A stretch of DNA of 64,000 nucleotides, from contig NZ_JABFDG010000001.1 in NCBI RefSeq assembly GCF_013403955.1, forward strand, positions 930,001-994,000, written 5' to 3'. A program made the position numbers and the translations under genes. Below, in pieces: positions 7,295 to 16,744 of the stretch. The notes under the pieces are model-generated. The model had not been told where the DNA came from. It saw only the letters and a list, made by a program, of their open reading frames with translations, and ran no database searches. This stretch comes from Winogradskyella vidalii. GTDB lineage: Bacteria; Bacteroidota; Bacteroidia; Flavobacteriales; Flavobacteriaceae. Within the stretch, counting starts at the first letter, position 1, and every line of letters starts with the position of its first letter.

Positions 7295-9496
7295 CTATCG
7301 TTTTAAAGTAAAGTGACCTGTGTATGTTTTTCCATTTTCTCTAGTAACTGTAAACCAGTAATCACTTGTTGGTAGGGGATTACCATTGTATGTGCCATCC
7401 CAAAATGAAAGGGAGTTTAGATGTGTAAGGATTTTGCCATATCTATTAAAAATTTTTATTGTCATATTAGGCTCTTCACTTGCATGTCTAATAAACCAAA
7501 CGTCGTTATGACCATCACCGTTAGGAGTGAAAAATTTAGGGTAATTTAAGAGGTAGACTTCTTCTTCAATAACACCACAGCCGTTTTTATCTTTTATAAA
7601 TACGGTATATTCTCCAGAGTTTAGATGATTAAACCGGTTGCTATCTTGGTAGTTAATGTCATCTAAAGAATATTCATAATCTCCTAAACTTGCATCCGAT
7701 AAATTTATAATTATGGAGTTGTTGTCAACGGTCCAATCTATAGTATCTATACTTGAAATAACTGCGGAGTTAGATTGTACAACTTCAAAATATTTTGTAG
7801 AGGAACAGAAGTGAGTGTCATAATCTTCAGTTACCGACACCCAATAATCGCCATAGGAGTCATTAGTAACAGTTATACTTTGAGAAGTTTCTCCTGTAGA
7901 CCACAGATAATTACTAAAACCATAGCCTGCATTAATGGTAACGTAATTAGCATTAGTACAGATAGCAACATTGTCATCAATATTAATAATAGGAGTTTCT
8001 ACAAGACTAAGTGTAATTTCAGCAATTTGATAACAGTTATCAGCTGAATCAATTCTAACATAAATAGTGTCTGTGTCTAAAGTCCACTCAAAATCCGTAG
8101 GTGTCGCTATTTTGCCGTTTTCTGAATCATTTTGAGCATCTGAATTAGATGTAAAATAACTAAATAAACAATCAGTACAGTTGGTGATTTGTGTCTCGTA
8201 CTCGGTTAGATCTATATATTCATAATTATCATTTGCAGTATCACAAATAATAGAAGAGACATTATTTAGAGCTAAACTTGGCGCTACAATTGTTACTAAT
8301 ATAGGGAGTCTATCATCACTTTGGCAGCCACTTAAATTTTCTGATGCGGCATAATAAGTTGTACCATCAATTAAATTTGTACTTGCTTCTACGATATTAC
8401 CATTTGTTTCAGCATCGTACCAAATAGCAACGTTACTAATTTCAATATCATTAATTGTAGGGTTTTGTGTGGTACAAAAAACTTGTTCAGACACACCTGT
8501 TAAAGCTTCCGGAATTTCTATAATTTGAATACTATAAGATTCTGATGTTATTCTACAAGTCAAAGCATTGATGTTAGTTCCGTTAGCAACTGATAAACGG
8601 TATAAAAATAGACCAGGAGTGTCAGTGGTATTAAAAATGTATTCAGTGGTTGTGGCTCCAATAATATCACTCCAATTAACACCTGAATCCTCAGAATATT
8701 GCCATTGATATTGTGGGTCAGTGTATCCAGAAGATACCGTAGACTGAAGTGTATAACTTATATTTTCATCTTCACAAATACTAAGATTAGTACCTGTTTC
8801 ATTGTCTATTGCGTTAGTAATAGTAGGTCCACATGGTTTAAACGTAATATCGTCTAAGGCAATGTCATTTCCAGGATGTGCGCTCGGTGCAGAATTTAGA
8901 ATGGTAATAGTCACTTCGGTTTCTGCGCCTAATGTAAAATAGAACCCATATTGTTGCCAATTGCCTGAAGACGATTGTGCAATATCTCCGGTATTATATG
9001 AACCTAAAATATTTCCGGAAGTATCACTTATTCTAAAGGTTACATCAGGATGGTATTCATCAGTTCCAGCAGTAGGATTCATAATATTCATTAGCCATGC
9101 AGAAAATTCAAAAGTAGTATTAGCGCAGAGTCCTGTAACAGTATAGGTATAAAATACACCTTCATTTGCAATTACGGCACTATTAATAACCATCATATAG
9201 CCATTACTGTTACCTGTATGATCAGTGGTAGCATGCCACGCATTATCTTTTAAACCACTGGTTGTATTTGCAATGGTATATTCACCTTCGTCTAAAGTGC
9301 CAGAAGCACTGTAGGTAAAAGCCGTAATGTCTGAGCCTAAAGCATTACCTCTTCCAGAGCCAGATCCAAAATTAATTTCAATAACAGGGTCACCTAAGCT
9401 ACCTTCACATAATTGAGCATAGGTATGTAATGAAAAACATACCAAAAAAAGCAAGGTTAATTTATGCGTTCTATGTAAAGTTGTAGTTTTAATCAA
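7295..9496 (-). CDS. Secreted multidomain protein with T9SS type B (gliding-motility) C-terminal domain
   Basis: A 733-residue exported protein. An N-terminal signal peptide (TLLFLVCFSLHTYAQ) leads into a jelly-roll-like domain (about residues 30-225, ending DIALDDITFKPCG). Several Ig/adhesin-like segments with paired Cys follow. The last 80 residues (YPKFFTPNGDGHNDVW, IKIFNRYGKIL, WDGTYNG) are the CHU_C/type B sorting signal that sends proteins through the type IX secretion system to the cell surface. Likely an adhesin or carbohydrate-binding surface protein. The start is uncertain: the first possible codon is a TTG (9494-9496) that coincides with a TAGATTTG promoter-like box, and no in-frame ATG lies near. 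The gene is inserted between ftsY and rimO. Confidence 0.85.
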   Translation of the reverse strand: MIKTTTLHRTHKLTLLFLVCFSLHTYAQLCEGSLGDPVIEINFGSGSGRGNALGSDITAFTYSASGTLDEGEYTIANTTSGLKDNAWHATTDHTGNSNGYMMVINSAVIANEGVFYTYTVTGLCANTTFEFSAWLMNIMNPTAGTDEYHPDVTFRISDTSGNILGSYNTGDIAQSSSGNWQQYGFYFTLGAETEVTITILNSAPSAHPGNDIALDDITFKPCGPTITNAIDNETGTNLSICEDENISYTLQSTVSSGYTDPQYQWQYSEDSGVNWSDIIGATTTEYIFNTTDTPGLFLYRLSVANGTNINALTCRITSESYSIQIIEIPEALTGVSEQVFCTTQNPTINDIEISNVAIWYDAETNGNIVEASTNLIDGTTYYAASENLSGCQSDDRLPILVTIVAPSLALNNVSSIICDTANDNYEYIDLTEYETQITNCTDCLFSYFTSNSDAQNDSENGKIATPTDFEWTLDTDTIYVRIDSADNCYQIAEITLSLVETPIINIDDNVAICTNANYVTINAGYGFSNYLWSTGETSQSITVTNDSYGDYWVSVTEDYDTHFCSSTKYFEVVQSNSAVISSIDTIDWTVDNNSIIINLSDASLGDYEYSLDDINYQDSNRFNHLNSGEYTVFIKDKNGCGVIEEEVYLLNYPKFFTPNGDGHNDVWFIRHASEEPNMTIKIFNRYGKILTHLNSLSFWDGTYNGNPLPTSDYWFTVTRENGKTYTGHFTLKR

Positions 9497-9674
9497 ATCT
9501 AAAATATTTAAAGCAGAATACTGCTAAATCTCTATTTTTAGATGTGGTTCATGCTTAAAACTTGCGCTATAATTTTTAAATGTTGGAATGAGTGTTAAAA
9601 TTAGAGTCTAAGTTGAGCTAGATTATTGGAATTATTTTTGAATTCTAACTCAAATATTTTTTTTAGAAATTGGA

Positions 9675-10751
9675 TTAATCTACTAAAGCATTAATTTTTT
9701 CCCAAAGTTCATTGTCAAAAGTAGAAAGAGCAAAATTTTCATCATCTGCAGCTTGTCCCATTCGTATAACGACTAACTTTTTACTAGGAACAATATAGAT
9801 TTTTTGGTCATTTTTACCTAGAGCTGCATACATATCGCTTGGAGCATTCGGAATAATAGTCCCCGGAAACTCGAGCTGACTTTGTGGTAAATGATAGGAT
9901 GTTTTGCCATTAATCCACCATAAATAACCATAGGCTAAATTTACATTTTGTGAGGTGTTAGTGGCATCTTCTAAATAAGCTTCACTAACAATCTGTTGAT
10001 CTTCCCACATACCTTTGGCGTAGGTCAGTAACCCAAATCGAGCCATACTTCTAGTGTCACTGGCATATACTTGTAAGCCACCTAAATTAAACCAATCGCC
10101 ACTCATACCAATAGGAGTTTTTAGTTTAGTAGTAAAGTAATCATCCCAAGTTTGGCTGGTAGCTTCAGCGACTACCTCTTGCATTTTTACATAAACATTA
10201 TGATAAGCCCAGCGTGTACCAGCATCTGCAGTATAATATAAGTTTGAAGGGGAAATATCATCTCCAGTAGTATCATCTAAACCCGAAGTCATTGTTAACA
10301 AATGTTTGCAGGTAATTAAGTCTTCTTTTTCTAATGGAGCGCTGGTCCACCCCGTACCTACATAATCAGAAACTTTAGTATTTATGTTAATATAGCCTTC
10401 GTCTTCAGCAATACCAGATAATGTAGTCGTTAAAGTTTTTCCTGCACTTGCCCAATACCAATTTGAATTAACATCGTGGTCATTCATATATGCTTCTATT
10501 ACAATTTTACCATGATGAAGCATGATAAAGCCTTTAGTATGCTTTTCCTCTAAAAAGTCTAAGAGTGGTTGACGTTGGTCTACATTCCAGTTGAGGTCAG
10601 TCATCGTTTTGGTTTCCCATATAGCTGAGTCTGTAGGTGGAAAATATAGAGCTTCAGATTCTGGTTCTTCAGGGTTTGAATCGTCTTCAGATACACAGGA
10701 AAAAATTATCAAAGCACTAAAAACTAATAAAGTAAAGTAGCTGCGTTTCAT
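9675..10751 (-). CDS. Serine hydrolase lipoprotein, class C beta-lactamase fold
   Basis: A 358-residue lipoprotein (signal peptide ending at Cys19 in IIFSCVSEDD) with an acidic tether after the Cys, typical of Bacteroidota surface-exposed lipoproteins. The catalytic SxxK is SAGK (Ser102, Lys105), the Tyr of the second motif is in WAYHNVY, and SGLDDT and WYWASAGKT fit the AmpC/esterase-type family. Such proteins act as esterases, peptidases or DD-peptidases; the substrate is not predictable. It reads away from rimO, with 250 bases of AT-rich divergent spacer, and probably does not share a transcript with the T9SS gene 178 bases downstream. A second member of the fold lies at 59900. Confidence 0.85.
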   Translation of the reverse strand: MKRSYFTLLVFSALIIFSCVSEDDSNPEEPESEALYFPPTDSAIWETKTMTDLNWNVDQRQPLLDFLEEKHTKGFIMLHHGKIVIEAYMNDHDVNSNWYWASAGKTLTTTLSGIAEDEGYININTKVSDYVGTGWTSAPLEKEDLITCKHLLTMTSGLDDTTGDDISPSNLYYTADAGTRWAYHNVYVKMQEVVAEATSQTWDDYFTTKLKTPIGMSGDWFNLGGLQVYASDTRSMARFGLLTYAKGMWEDQQIVSEAYLEDATNTSQNVNLAYGYLWWINGKTSYHLPQSQLEFPGTIIPNAPSDMYAALGKNDQKIYIVPSKKLVVIRMGQAADDENFALSTFDNELWEKINALVD

Positions 10752-10973
10752 AGATTTTTTTTTAATTAAGACTTACAAAGTATAAAAAAGTTTAGTTTTA
10801 GAAGTTATTCTTTTTTTATTATCACTGCGAATCTCATCGTTAACTTTGTATATCTCTATGTAATTATATCTAAAAAATCACATACATCCTTAGAATTATA
10901 AATAATTTATGTCCGTTTTCCAACCTAAAGAAAGCAATTTTGATTCAAAAATCAATTATCGTAAATCATTCCG

Positions 10974-10981
10974 TATCTTTG
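10974..10981 (+). promoter_or_regulatory. -7 box of rimO
   Basis: TATCTTTG followed by C matches TAnnTTTG and lies 20 bases before the rimO ATG. No TTG sits at the optimal distance (nearest at 10940-10942, 31 bp away). Confidence 0.5.
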
Positions 10982-11001
10982 CAAACTGATTTACAAAAAG
11001 C

Positions 11002-12315
11002 ATGAGAACTAAAACCATTAAAAAAAATAAAATCAACGTCATTACATTAGGCTGTAGTAAAAATGTTTACGATAGTGAAGTGTTAATGGGACAGCTTAAA
11101 GCAAGCGGCAAAGAGGTTGTTCATGAGCAAGAAGGTAACGTTGTTGTAATTAATACCTGTGGCTTTATTAATAATGCCAAAGAAGAAAGCGTAAACACCA
11201 TTTTGGAGTATATGCAAAAGAAAGAAGACGGCGATGTAGATAAGGTTTTTGTTACAGGGTGTTTAAGTGAGCGCTATAAACCCGATTTAGAAAAGGAAAT
11301 TCCTAATGTAGATCAGTATTTTGGTACCACAGAATTACCAGGCTTATTAAAAGCTTTAGGTGCCGATTATAAGCACGAACTTATTGGTGAGCGTTTAACG
11401 ACAACCCCAAAAAATTATGCGTATTTAAAAATTGCTGAAGGTTGTGATCGACCATGTAGTTTTTGTGCTATTCCTTTAATGCGTGGAAAACATAAAAGTA
11501 CACCAATTGAAGACTTAGTTATTGAAGCTGAAAAATTAGCCGCTAACGGTGTTAAAGAATTAATTCTTATTGCTCAAGATTTAACCTATTACGGTTTAGA
11601 TATTTATAAAAAACGAAACCTTGCCGAATTACTTGAAAACTTAGTTAAGGTTGAAGGTATTGAGTGGATTCGTTTGCACTACGCTTTTCCAACCGGTTTC
11701 CCGATGGATGTGTTGGATATTATGAAGCGTGAGCCTAAGATTTGTAATTATTTAGATATTCCATTACAGCATATTTCAGATTCAATTTTAAAAAGTATGC
11801 GTCGTGGAACTACGGAAGCTAAAACGACTAAACTACTTCAAGATTTTAGAGCAAAGGTTCCTGAAATGACCATTAGAACCACATTAATTGTAGGCTATCC
11901 TGGAGAAACTCAAGAAGATTTTGAACTGCTTAGAGATTGGGTAAAGGCGATGCGTTTTGAACGTTTGGGGTGTTTTACCTATTCACATGAAGAAAATACG
12001 CATGCTTTCAATTTAGAAGATGATGTTCCTGAAGAGGTGAAAATGGAACGTGTTAATGAGATTATGGAAATTCAATCTCAGATTTCTTGGGAATTGAATC
12101 AAGCTAAAATCGGACAAGAATTTAAAGTGGTTATCGATAGAAAAGAAGGCAATTACTTTGTAGGAAGAACAGAATATGATTCTCCAGATGTGGATAATGA
12201 AGTATTGATAGATGCAACATCTACCTATTTAAAAACAGGTGAATTTGCATTGATAAAAGTAATAGAGGCTGAAGACTTTGATCTTTATGGTGAAGTGGTT
12301 TCAACGTCTATTTAA
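11002..12315 (+). CDS. rimO: Ribosomal protein S12 methylthiotransferase RimO
   Basis: A 437-residue radical-SAM methylthiotransferase that adds a methylthio group to the conserved Asp of ribosomal protein S12. The N-terminal UPF0004 domain holds three cluster Cys (TLGCSKN, NTCGFI, TGCLSER). The radical-SAM CxxxCxxC is in EGCDRPCSFCAIPLMRG. A C-terminal TRAM domain begins near IGQEFKVVIDRKEGN. The IGCSKN/MRGKHKS pattern distinguishes it from MiaB. It has its own -7 box and a strong bidirectional terminator after the stop. Confidence 0.95.
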   Translation: MRTKTIKKNKINVITLGCSKNVYDSEVLMGQLKASGKEVVHEQEGNVVVINTCGFINNAKEESVNTILEYMQKKEDGDVDKVFVTGCLSERYKPDLEKEIPNVDQYFGTTELPGLLKALGADYKHELIGERLTTTPKNYAYLKIAEGCDRPCSFCAIPLMRGKHKSTPIEDLVIEAEKLAANGVKELILIAQDLTYYGLDIYKKRNLAELLENLVKVEGIEWIRLHYAFPTGFPMDVLDIMKREPKICNYLDIPLQHISDSILKSMRRGTTEAKTTKLLQDFRAKVPEMTIRTTLIVGYPGETQEDFELLRDWVKAMRFERLGCFTYSHEENTHAFNLEDDVPEEVKMERVNEIMEIQSQISWELNQAKIGQEFKVVIDRKEGNYFVGRTEYDSPDVDNEVLIDATSTYLKTGEFALIKVIEAEDFDLYGEVVSTSI

Positions 12316-12353
12316 GTCATTGACTTAAGAAAATAATAAAGACTAGTAAATAT

Positions 12354-12394
12354 AAAAAGCCATTGATACGATTTAATTGTGTCAATGGCTTTTT
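12354..12394. terminator. Bidirectional terminator between rimO and the aldo-keto reductase
   Basis: A 16-bp stem (12354-12369 with 12379-12394, one G-U pair) with core GCCATTGA/TCAATGGC is flanked by A5 on the left and T5 on the right. It can therefore stop transcription from rimO and from the convergent gene ending at 12412. Confidence 0.88.
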
Positions 12395-12411
12395 AATTGT
12401 GTTAAACAATT

Positions 12412-13257
12412 TTAAATAACTCTTTCAGGCCAAAATAGTGGGTGTTCACCACTAAAGCCAAATTCAGGAAGCTCATTAATTTGTTTCATCTCTTCATCAG
12501 AGAGTTCAAAATCAAATAGTTTTATATTTGATTCAATACGTTCTTCCGTTGTTGATTTCGGAATCACTATCACATCATGTTGAATAACCCAACGAAGACA
12601 AACCTTAGCCACAGTTGTGTTGTGCGCTTTTGCAATCGCTTTTAATTCTTCATTTTCAAAAACTTTCCCTCTTGCTAATGGCGACCAAGATTCAACAACA
12701 ATATTTTGCTTTTTACAATAGTTGACTAATTCTTTTTGCCAATAACCAGGATGAAACTCTATTTGGTTTAATGCTGGTTTTACATTCGCTGTTTTAAATA
12801 AGGTGTCAAGGTGTTCTTCAAAAAAATTACTCACACCTATAGATTTTATTTTTCCTTCTGCTTGTAATTCTTCCATAGCTTTCCATGATTCTGCATTAGC
12901 TTCCTGCCATTTATCATAGTTCTTAGCATTGGCTGGCCAATGAATGAGGTAAAGGTCTATATAATCTAAATCGAGACGCTTTAAGGATTTTTCAAGTTCC
13001 TCTTTCGCTGATTCGTAGCCTAAATTTTCGCGCCATAATTTTGTGGTTACATAAATCTCATCTCTTGAGACACCACTTGCTTTAATTCCTTTTCCTACGG
13101 CTTCTTCATTGCCATAAACAGCGGCTGTGTCTATTAATCGATAACCATTTAATAAGGCGTGTTTAACAGAGTCAATGCCATCTTGTTCTGTTGCTTTATA
13201 GGTGCCAAAACCTACGATTGGAATGTTATTACCATCATTTAAAGTTAGATTTCTCAT
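12412..13257 (-). CDS. Aldo/keto reductase
   Basis: A 281-residue NADPH-dependent aldo-keto reductase of the 2,5-diketo-gluconate/prostaglandin F synthase type. The catalytic tetrad is visible: Asp and Tyr in LIDTAAVYGNE, Lys in VTTKLWREN, and His in LYLIHWP. IGVSNFFEEHL and the cofactor-binding IPKSTTEERIESN are also present. Length and order are normal for the family; the substrate is probably a small aldehyde or ketone. It stands alone, with 115 bases to the next gene upstream and the shared terminator downstream. Confidence 0.93.
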   Translation of the reverse strand: MRNLTLNDGNNIPIVGFGTYKATEQDGIDSVKHALLNGYRLIDTAAVYGNEEAVGKGIKASGVSRDEIYVTTKLWRENLGYESAKEELEKSLKRLDLDYIDLYLIHWPANAKNYDKWQEANAESWKAMEELQAEGKIKSIGVSNFFEEHLDTLFKTANVKPALNQIEFHPGYWQKELVNYCKKQNIVVESWSPLARGKVFENEELKAIAKAHNTTVAKVCLRWVIQHDVIVIPKSTTEERIESNIKLFDFELSDEEMKQINELPEFGFSGEHPLFWPERVI

Positions 13258-13372
13258 AATTCAATGTTTATTAATTTTTGACCTTCTCTATATGGAGAAA
13301 AAAGGTACTAATCTTTTCTAATTTAAGCTACTATTTTTAAAAAATACTTGGTTTGTTGGTATCCGGAAAGGC

Positions 13373-14374
13373 TTAAGCCTTTAAAAAATTAACTAAAGGT
13401 TTTATAAAACGATCAAAAGTTTCTATGTGAGGCAAATGACCTACATCTTCCAATTCTATTAACTGTGAATTTGGTATTTTCTGTTGGGTGCTTTTTCCTA
13501 ATTGATTATATAAACCCATTGTTTTTTTTACGTCATAAGAGACAAGTCCTTTTCCTAAAGCCGTTCGGTCTCTTGTACCAATAATTAAAAGTGTTGGTGC
13601 TGTGATGTTTTTAAATTCGTAAACCACAGGTTGCGTAAAAATCATATCGTAAGTTAGTGCTGCATTCCACGCAATAGTTTTATAATCTGAATTCAAAGTC
13701 CAGCCTGCCAATAAATTTACCCATTGGTCATATTCTGGTTTCCAATTATTGTCATAATAATTCTCTAATTGGTAAGATTTAATGCCTTTAGCTGTTTTTT
13801 TAAGTTCATTAGTATACCACCATTCAACAGGTTGGTAAGGAACTTTTAGTTTCCAATCTTCTAAACCAATAGGATTTTCTAAAATTAATTTTTCCGTGAC
13901 CTTAGGATACATCAAAGCAAAACGTGTGGCAAGCATACCGCCCATAGAATGGGCTAGAATAGCCGTCTTTTCGATATCTAGAGTATCTAAAAGTGTTTTA
14001 GTGTTTTTTGCGAGCTGTTGAAAAGTGTAATGGAAATGTTGTGGTTTTGACGATTTTCCAAATCCAATTTGATCAGGTACAATCACACGAAACCCTTCTT
14101 GGGTTAAGGCTTCAATTGTAGTTTTCCAGTAAGCACCATTAAAATTTTTACCATGAAATAAAACAATATTTTTTCCACTGTAATTTTCTGGTTTCACATC
14201 CATATAAGCCATGTTTAGGCTTTGTTCTTGTATGTCTAATTTTAAAGTTGAAACCTCATAAGGGTATTTGTAATTGGTTAGTTCAAGATCTAACCATTGT
14301 AAAGAATCGGTTTGTGCTGTTGAAAATTGAAAGGCAACTATTAGACTTAGCAATAGTAAAATATTCTTTTTCAT
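13373..14374 (-). CDS. Exported alpha/beta hydrolase
   Basis: A 333-residue secreted hydrolase with a signal peptide (MKKNILLLLSLIVAFQFSTAQ). The oxyanion segment is LFHGKNFNG, the nucleophile Ser is in the elbow AHSMGGM, the acid is Asp in IGTRDRTA, and the catalytic His is in DVGHLPHIE. I start at 14374, where the signal peptide begins; an ATG at 14419 would add 15 polar residues in front of it. It is the last gene of the operon 18040-13373, 51 bases after the TonB receptor, so it may process what that receptor takes up. Ester, lactone or epoxide substrates are all possible. Confidence 0.85.
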   Translation of the reverse strand: MKKNILLLLSLIVAFQFSTAQTDSLQWLDLELTNYKYPYEVSTLKLDIQEQSLNMAYMDVKPENYSGKNIVLFHGKNFNGAYWKTTIEALTQEGFRVIVPDQIGFGKSSKPQHFHYTFQQLAKNTKTLLDTLDIEKTAILAHSMGGMLATRFALMYPKVTEKLILENPIGLEDWKLKVPYQPVEWWYTNELKKTAKGIKSYQLENYYDNNWKPEYDQWVNLLAGWTLNSDYKTIAWNAALTYDMIFTQPVVYEFKNITAPTLLIIGTRDRTALGKGLVSYDVKKTMGLYNQLGKSTQQKIPNSQLIELEDVGHLPHIETFDRFIKPLVNFLKA

Positions 14375-14425
14375 AGTGTACTGTTTTAGATTAATAATTG
14401 TTTCTTTATTTAAATACATTATATT

Positions 14426-16720
14426 TTAAATTGTGTAGGCTAATTTAAAACCACTAAACCAATTTCTAGGTAATCCTGGATAAAAGTATCGTGGTTCTGA
14501 GTTTCCAAAACCTACCGCATTAATAAGTACTGATGAGGCGTAGGCTTCATCGGTAAAGTTGTTAATACCCGCATTAATTTCTATAGAGAAATGTTTGGTC
14601 AGTGCATTTCTGTAGGATAATTTAGCATTAAAGACGGTGTAATCATCTGAATATAGTGTGTTGGCATCATTTAGAGGCATATCACCAACATGGAGAAAAT
14701 TAGTATTTAAGTCAAAATTTTTATAACCTAGCCTAATGCCGCCATTGACTTTGGTATCAGGAACACCTGTTAGTTCGTTTCCAGAATAGTCGCTGTCATT
14801 ATCTACAAAATCAATAAATTCATTGTCAGTAATTTCTGCATTAACATAGGGGGAAAGTAAGAACCCATTATCAAATGTTTGCACATAAGATGCCGATAAT
14901 TCAATACCCTTATGTTCTGTTTTCCCTGCATTACGACCAATATACTGATCTTCACCAACGCGGTCAGCCACTAATAAATTGTCGATGTCTAATACGTAAG
15001 CTGAAAGCTGAAAGCGTAGTTTCTTTTCTAAGAAAAATAGTTCACTTCCCACTTCGTAATTGATGCCTGTTTCAGGCCCTAAATCGGGATTGATAATACC
15101 CTCCGGTGTAAGCGTTTCTTCAATAGAAGGATAATTAAATCCTCGGCTAACGCTAACATAGGCGTTTATGTTTGTAGAAAATTGATATAGAAGATTAAGA
15201 TTAGGAGCGATTATGGGGTCAAAATCACGATCTGCATTTCTATTGGCTTGGCCACTATTAAAGTCGTCAGTAAATTTATAGTTAGTGGAGTTTAAATTTA
15301 GACCTAATTGTGCTTTTAGTTTTTCGGTAAAGGGAAGCGTAACCGTAGCAAAAGCATTAAAATTGTTACGGTCTTCAATATTGTCACTAAGCAATTGTCC
15401 TTCTAAACTCCCATTGTTATTATTAGATTCGTAAAGATTTTCTATCGTTTTCCAGTTGTATTCATCTTTATAAAGTTCTCCACCAAAGCTAAGGTTAGCG
15501 TTGTGATTTAAAAATGTAAAATCTTTGGCAAAAAGTGTCCGTGCCCCATAACCATTAGTGTATTCATCTAGAATATTAAAAGGGCGCGGTTCATAATGGT
15601 CTAAATAGCTGTAGAAAACAGAGGTGGTATTACTAAATTTATCTGAAAAACGATGCGTATAGTTTAATCCGACTAAAACTTGTTTGTTATCTTCAAATCC
15701 CTGTGCACTGCCCCAAGTAAAAGCGGCTTGGGAAGGATCTTCCTCAAAGGCAGTTTGACTTATAGAACTTGGTATTTGTGCGTAATAATCAATGTAATTG
15801 ATTAAAACACCAAGGTTATTTTTGTCGTCAAATTTATAATTGGAAGTTAATAAAACAGCTTTTCGGTTATAGTTGCTATTATCACGATAGCCATCCGTTT
15901 TTAAATGGTCATAATTGAGATTAACGGATAAGTTATCATCTGCAGTAGCCATAGAAATATTATTCTTTAACAAGCCAAAACTTCCCACAGTAAGACTACT
16001 TTTAAAATAAGATTCGCCACTAATCGCCTGTTTTGAATTGAGTAAAAGTGTACCTCCTAAATTAGTGCCATATGGTGTTGCTTTTGGCCCTTTTACAATT
16101 TCAATATTTCCGATATCTTCGGGGTCATAAGCATCAATAATTGTTGATCCTGTTCCATTTGTAATAGGAATACCATTAAAGTAAGCTCGTATTTTATTGG
16201 TGCCATAAAGGGTACGCGAGCCGACTCCTCTGATTACGATTCTATTAGTGTTAAGCGCGCCATTGTGAATATAAACACCAGGGGTTTCGTTGATTACAGA
16301 AGTTAATTCTCTAGGACTATATTGCTCAAGTTTCTGTGATGTGATTTTTGCTGTTGGAAGAATAACCTGACTTTCTTTTTGATAGGTTGAAGAGACAATA
16401 ACAGGTTCTAGGCCAAGGATTTTTTCCAAAGCTTCCAGTTCAAAAACTTCATTGTTTCCAGATAAAGTGACCGTTTTTAAATAATAATCAGGATGTTTTA
16501 ATGTGATTTCTATTGGAAGCTCATAGTTGGCATTTAAAGTAAAGATTCCTTCAGTATTGGTTTTAGCAATAATTTTGCGATTCAATAGTATTGAAACATC
16601 AGCGACAGCATCGTTATTCTTGTTACTGACTTTAGCACTCGAATTTTGTGAATATATAGGGTTGATAATGGCGATTAATATTATAACCGCCATCATTTTA
16701 AGAGATGTTAGAGAATTCAT
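14426..16720 (-). CDS. TonB-dependent outer-membrane receptor
   Basis: A 764-residue receptor: signal peptide, a short carboxypeptidase-regulatory-like domain (about residues 28-95), a plug domain (about 120-230: ITSQKLEQYSPRELTS, IVIRGVGSRTLYGTN, PYGTNLGGTLLLN) and a 22-strand barrel ending in an aromatic-rich strand (WFSGFKLAYTI). It brings a scarce ligand across the outer membrane using TonB energy. Ligand unknown; iron chelates, cofactors and sugars are all possible. It lies 24 bases after a PQQ/sorbosone dehydrogenase-like lipoprotein gene and before an exported hydrolase, so the three are probably cotranscribed. It is not a SusC, as no SusD partner is present. Confidence 0.9.
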   Translation of the reverse strand: MNSLTSLKMMAVIILIAIINPIYSQNSSAKVSNKNNDAVADVSILLNRKIIAKTNTEGIFTLNANYELPIEITLKHPDYYLKTVTLSGNNEVFELEALEKILGLEPVIVSSTYQKESQVILPTAKITSQKLEQYSPRELTSVINETPGVYIHNGALNTNRIVIRGVGSRTLYGTNKIRAYFNGIPITNGTGSTIIDAYDPEDIGNIEIVKGPKATPYGTNLGGTLLLNSKQAISGESYFKSSLTVGSFGLLKNNISMATADDNLSVNLNYDHLKTDGYRDNSNYNRKAVLLTSNYKFDDKNNLGVLINYIDYYAQIPSSISQTAFEEDPSQAAFTWGSAQGFEDNKQVLVGLNYTHRFSDKFSNTTSVFYSYLDHYEPRPFNILDEYTNGYGARTLFAKDFTFLNHNANLSFGGELYKDEYNWKTIENLYESNNNNGSLEGQLLSDNIEDRNNFNAFATVTLPFTEKLKAQLGLNLNSTNYKFTDDFNSGQANRNADRDFDPIIAPNLNLLYQFSTNINAYVSVSRGFNYPSIEETLTPEGIINPDLGPETGINYEVGSELFFLEKKLRFQLSAYVLDIDNLLVADRVGEDQYIGRNAGKTEHKGIELSASYVQTFDNGFLLSPYVNAEITDNEFIDFVDNDSDYSGNELTGVPDTKVNGGIRLGYKNFDLNTNFLHVGDMPLNDANTLYSDDYTVFNAKLSYRNALTKHFSIEINAGINNFTDEAYASSVLINAVGFGNSEPRYFYPGLPRNWFSGFKLAYTI

Positions 16721-16744
16721 TAAATATAAAAAGGGATTTCGTTT

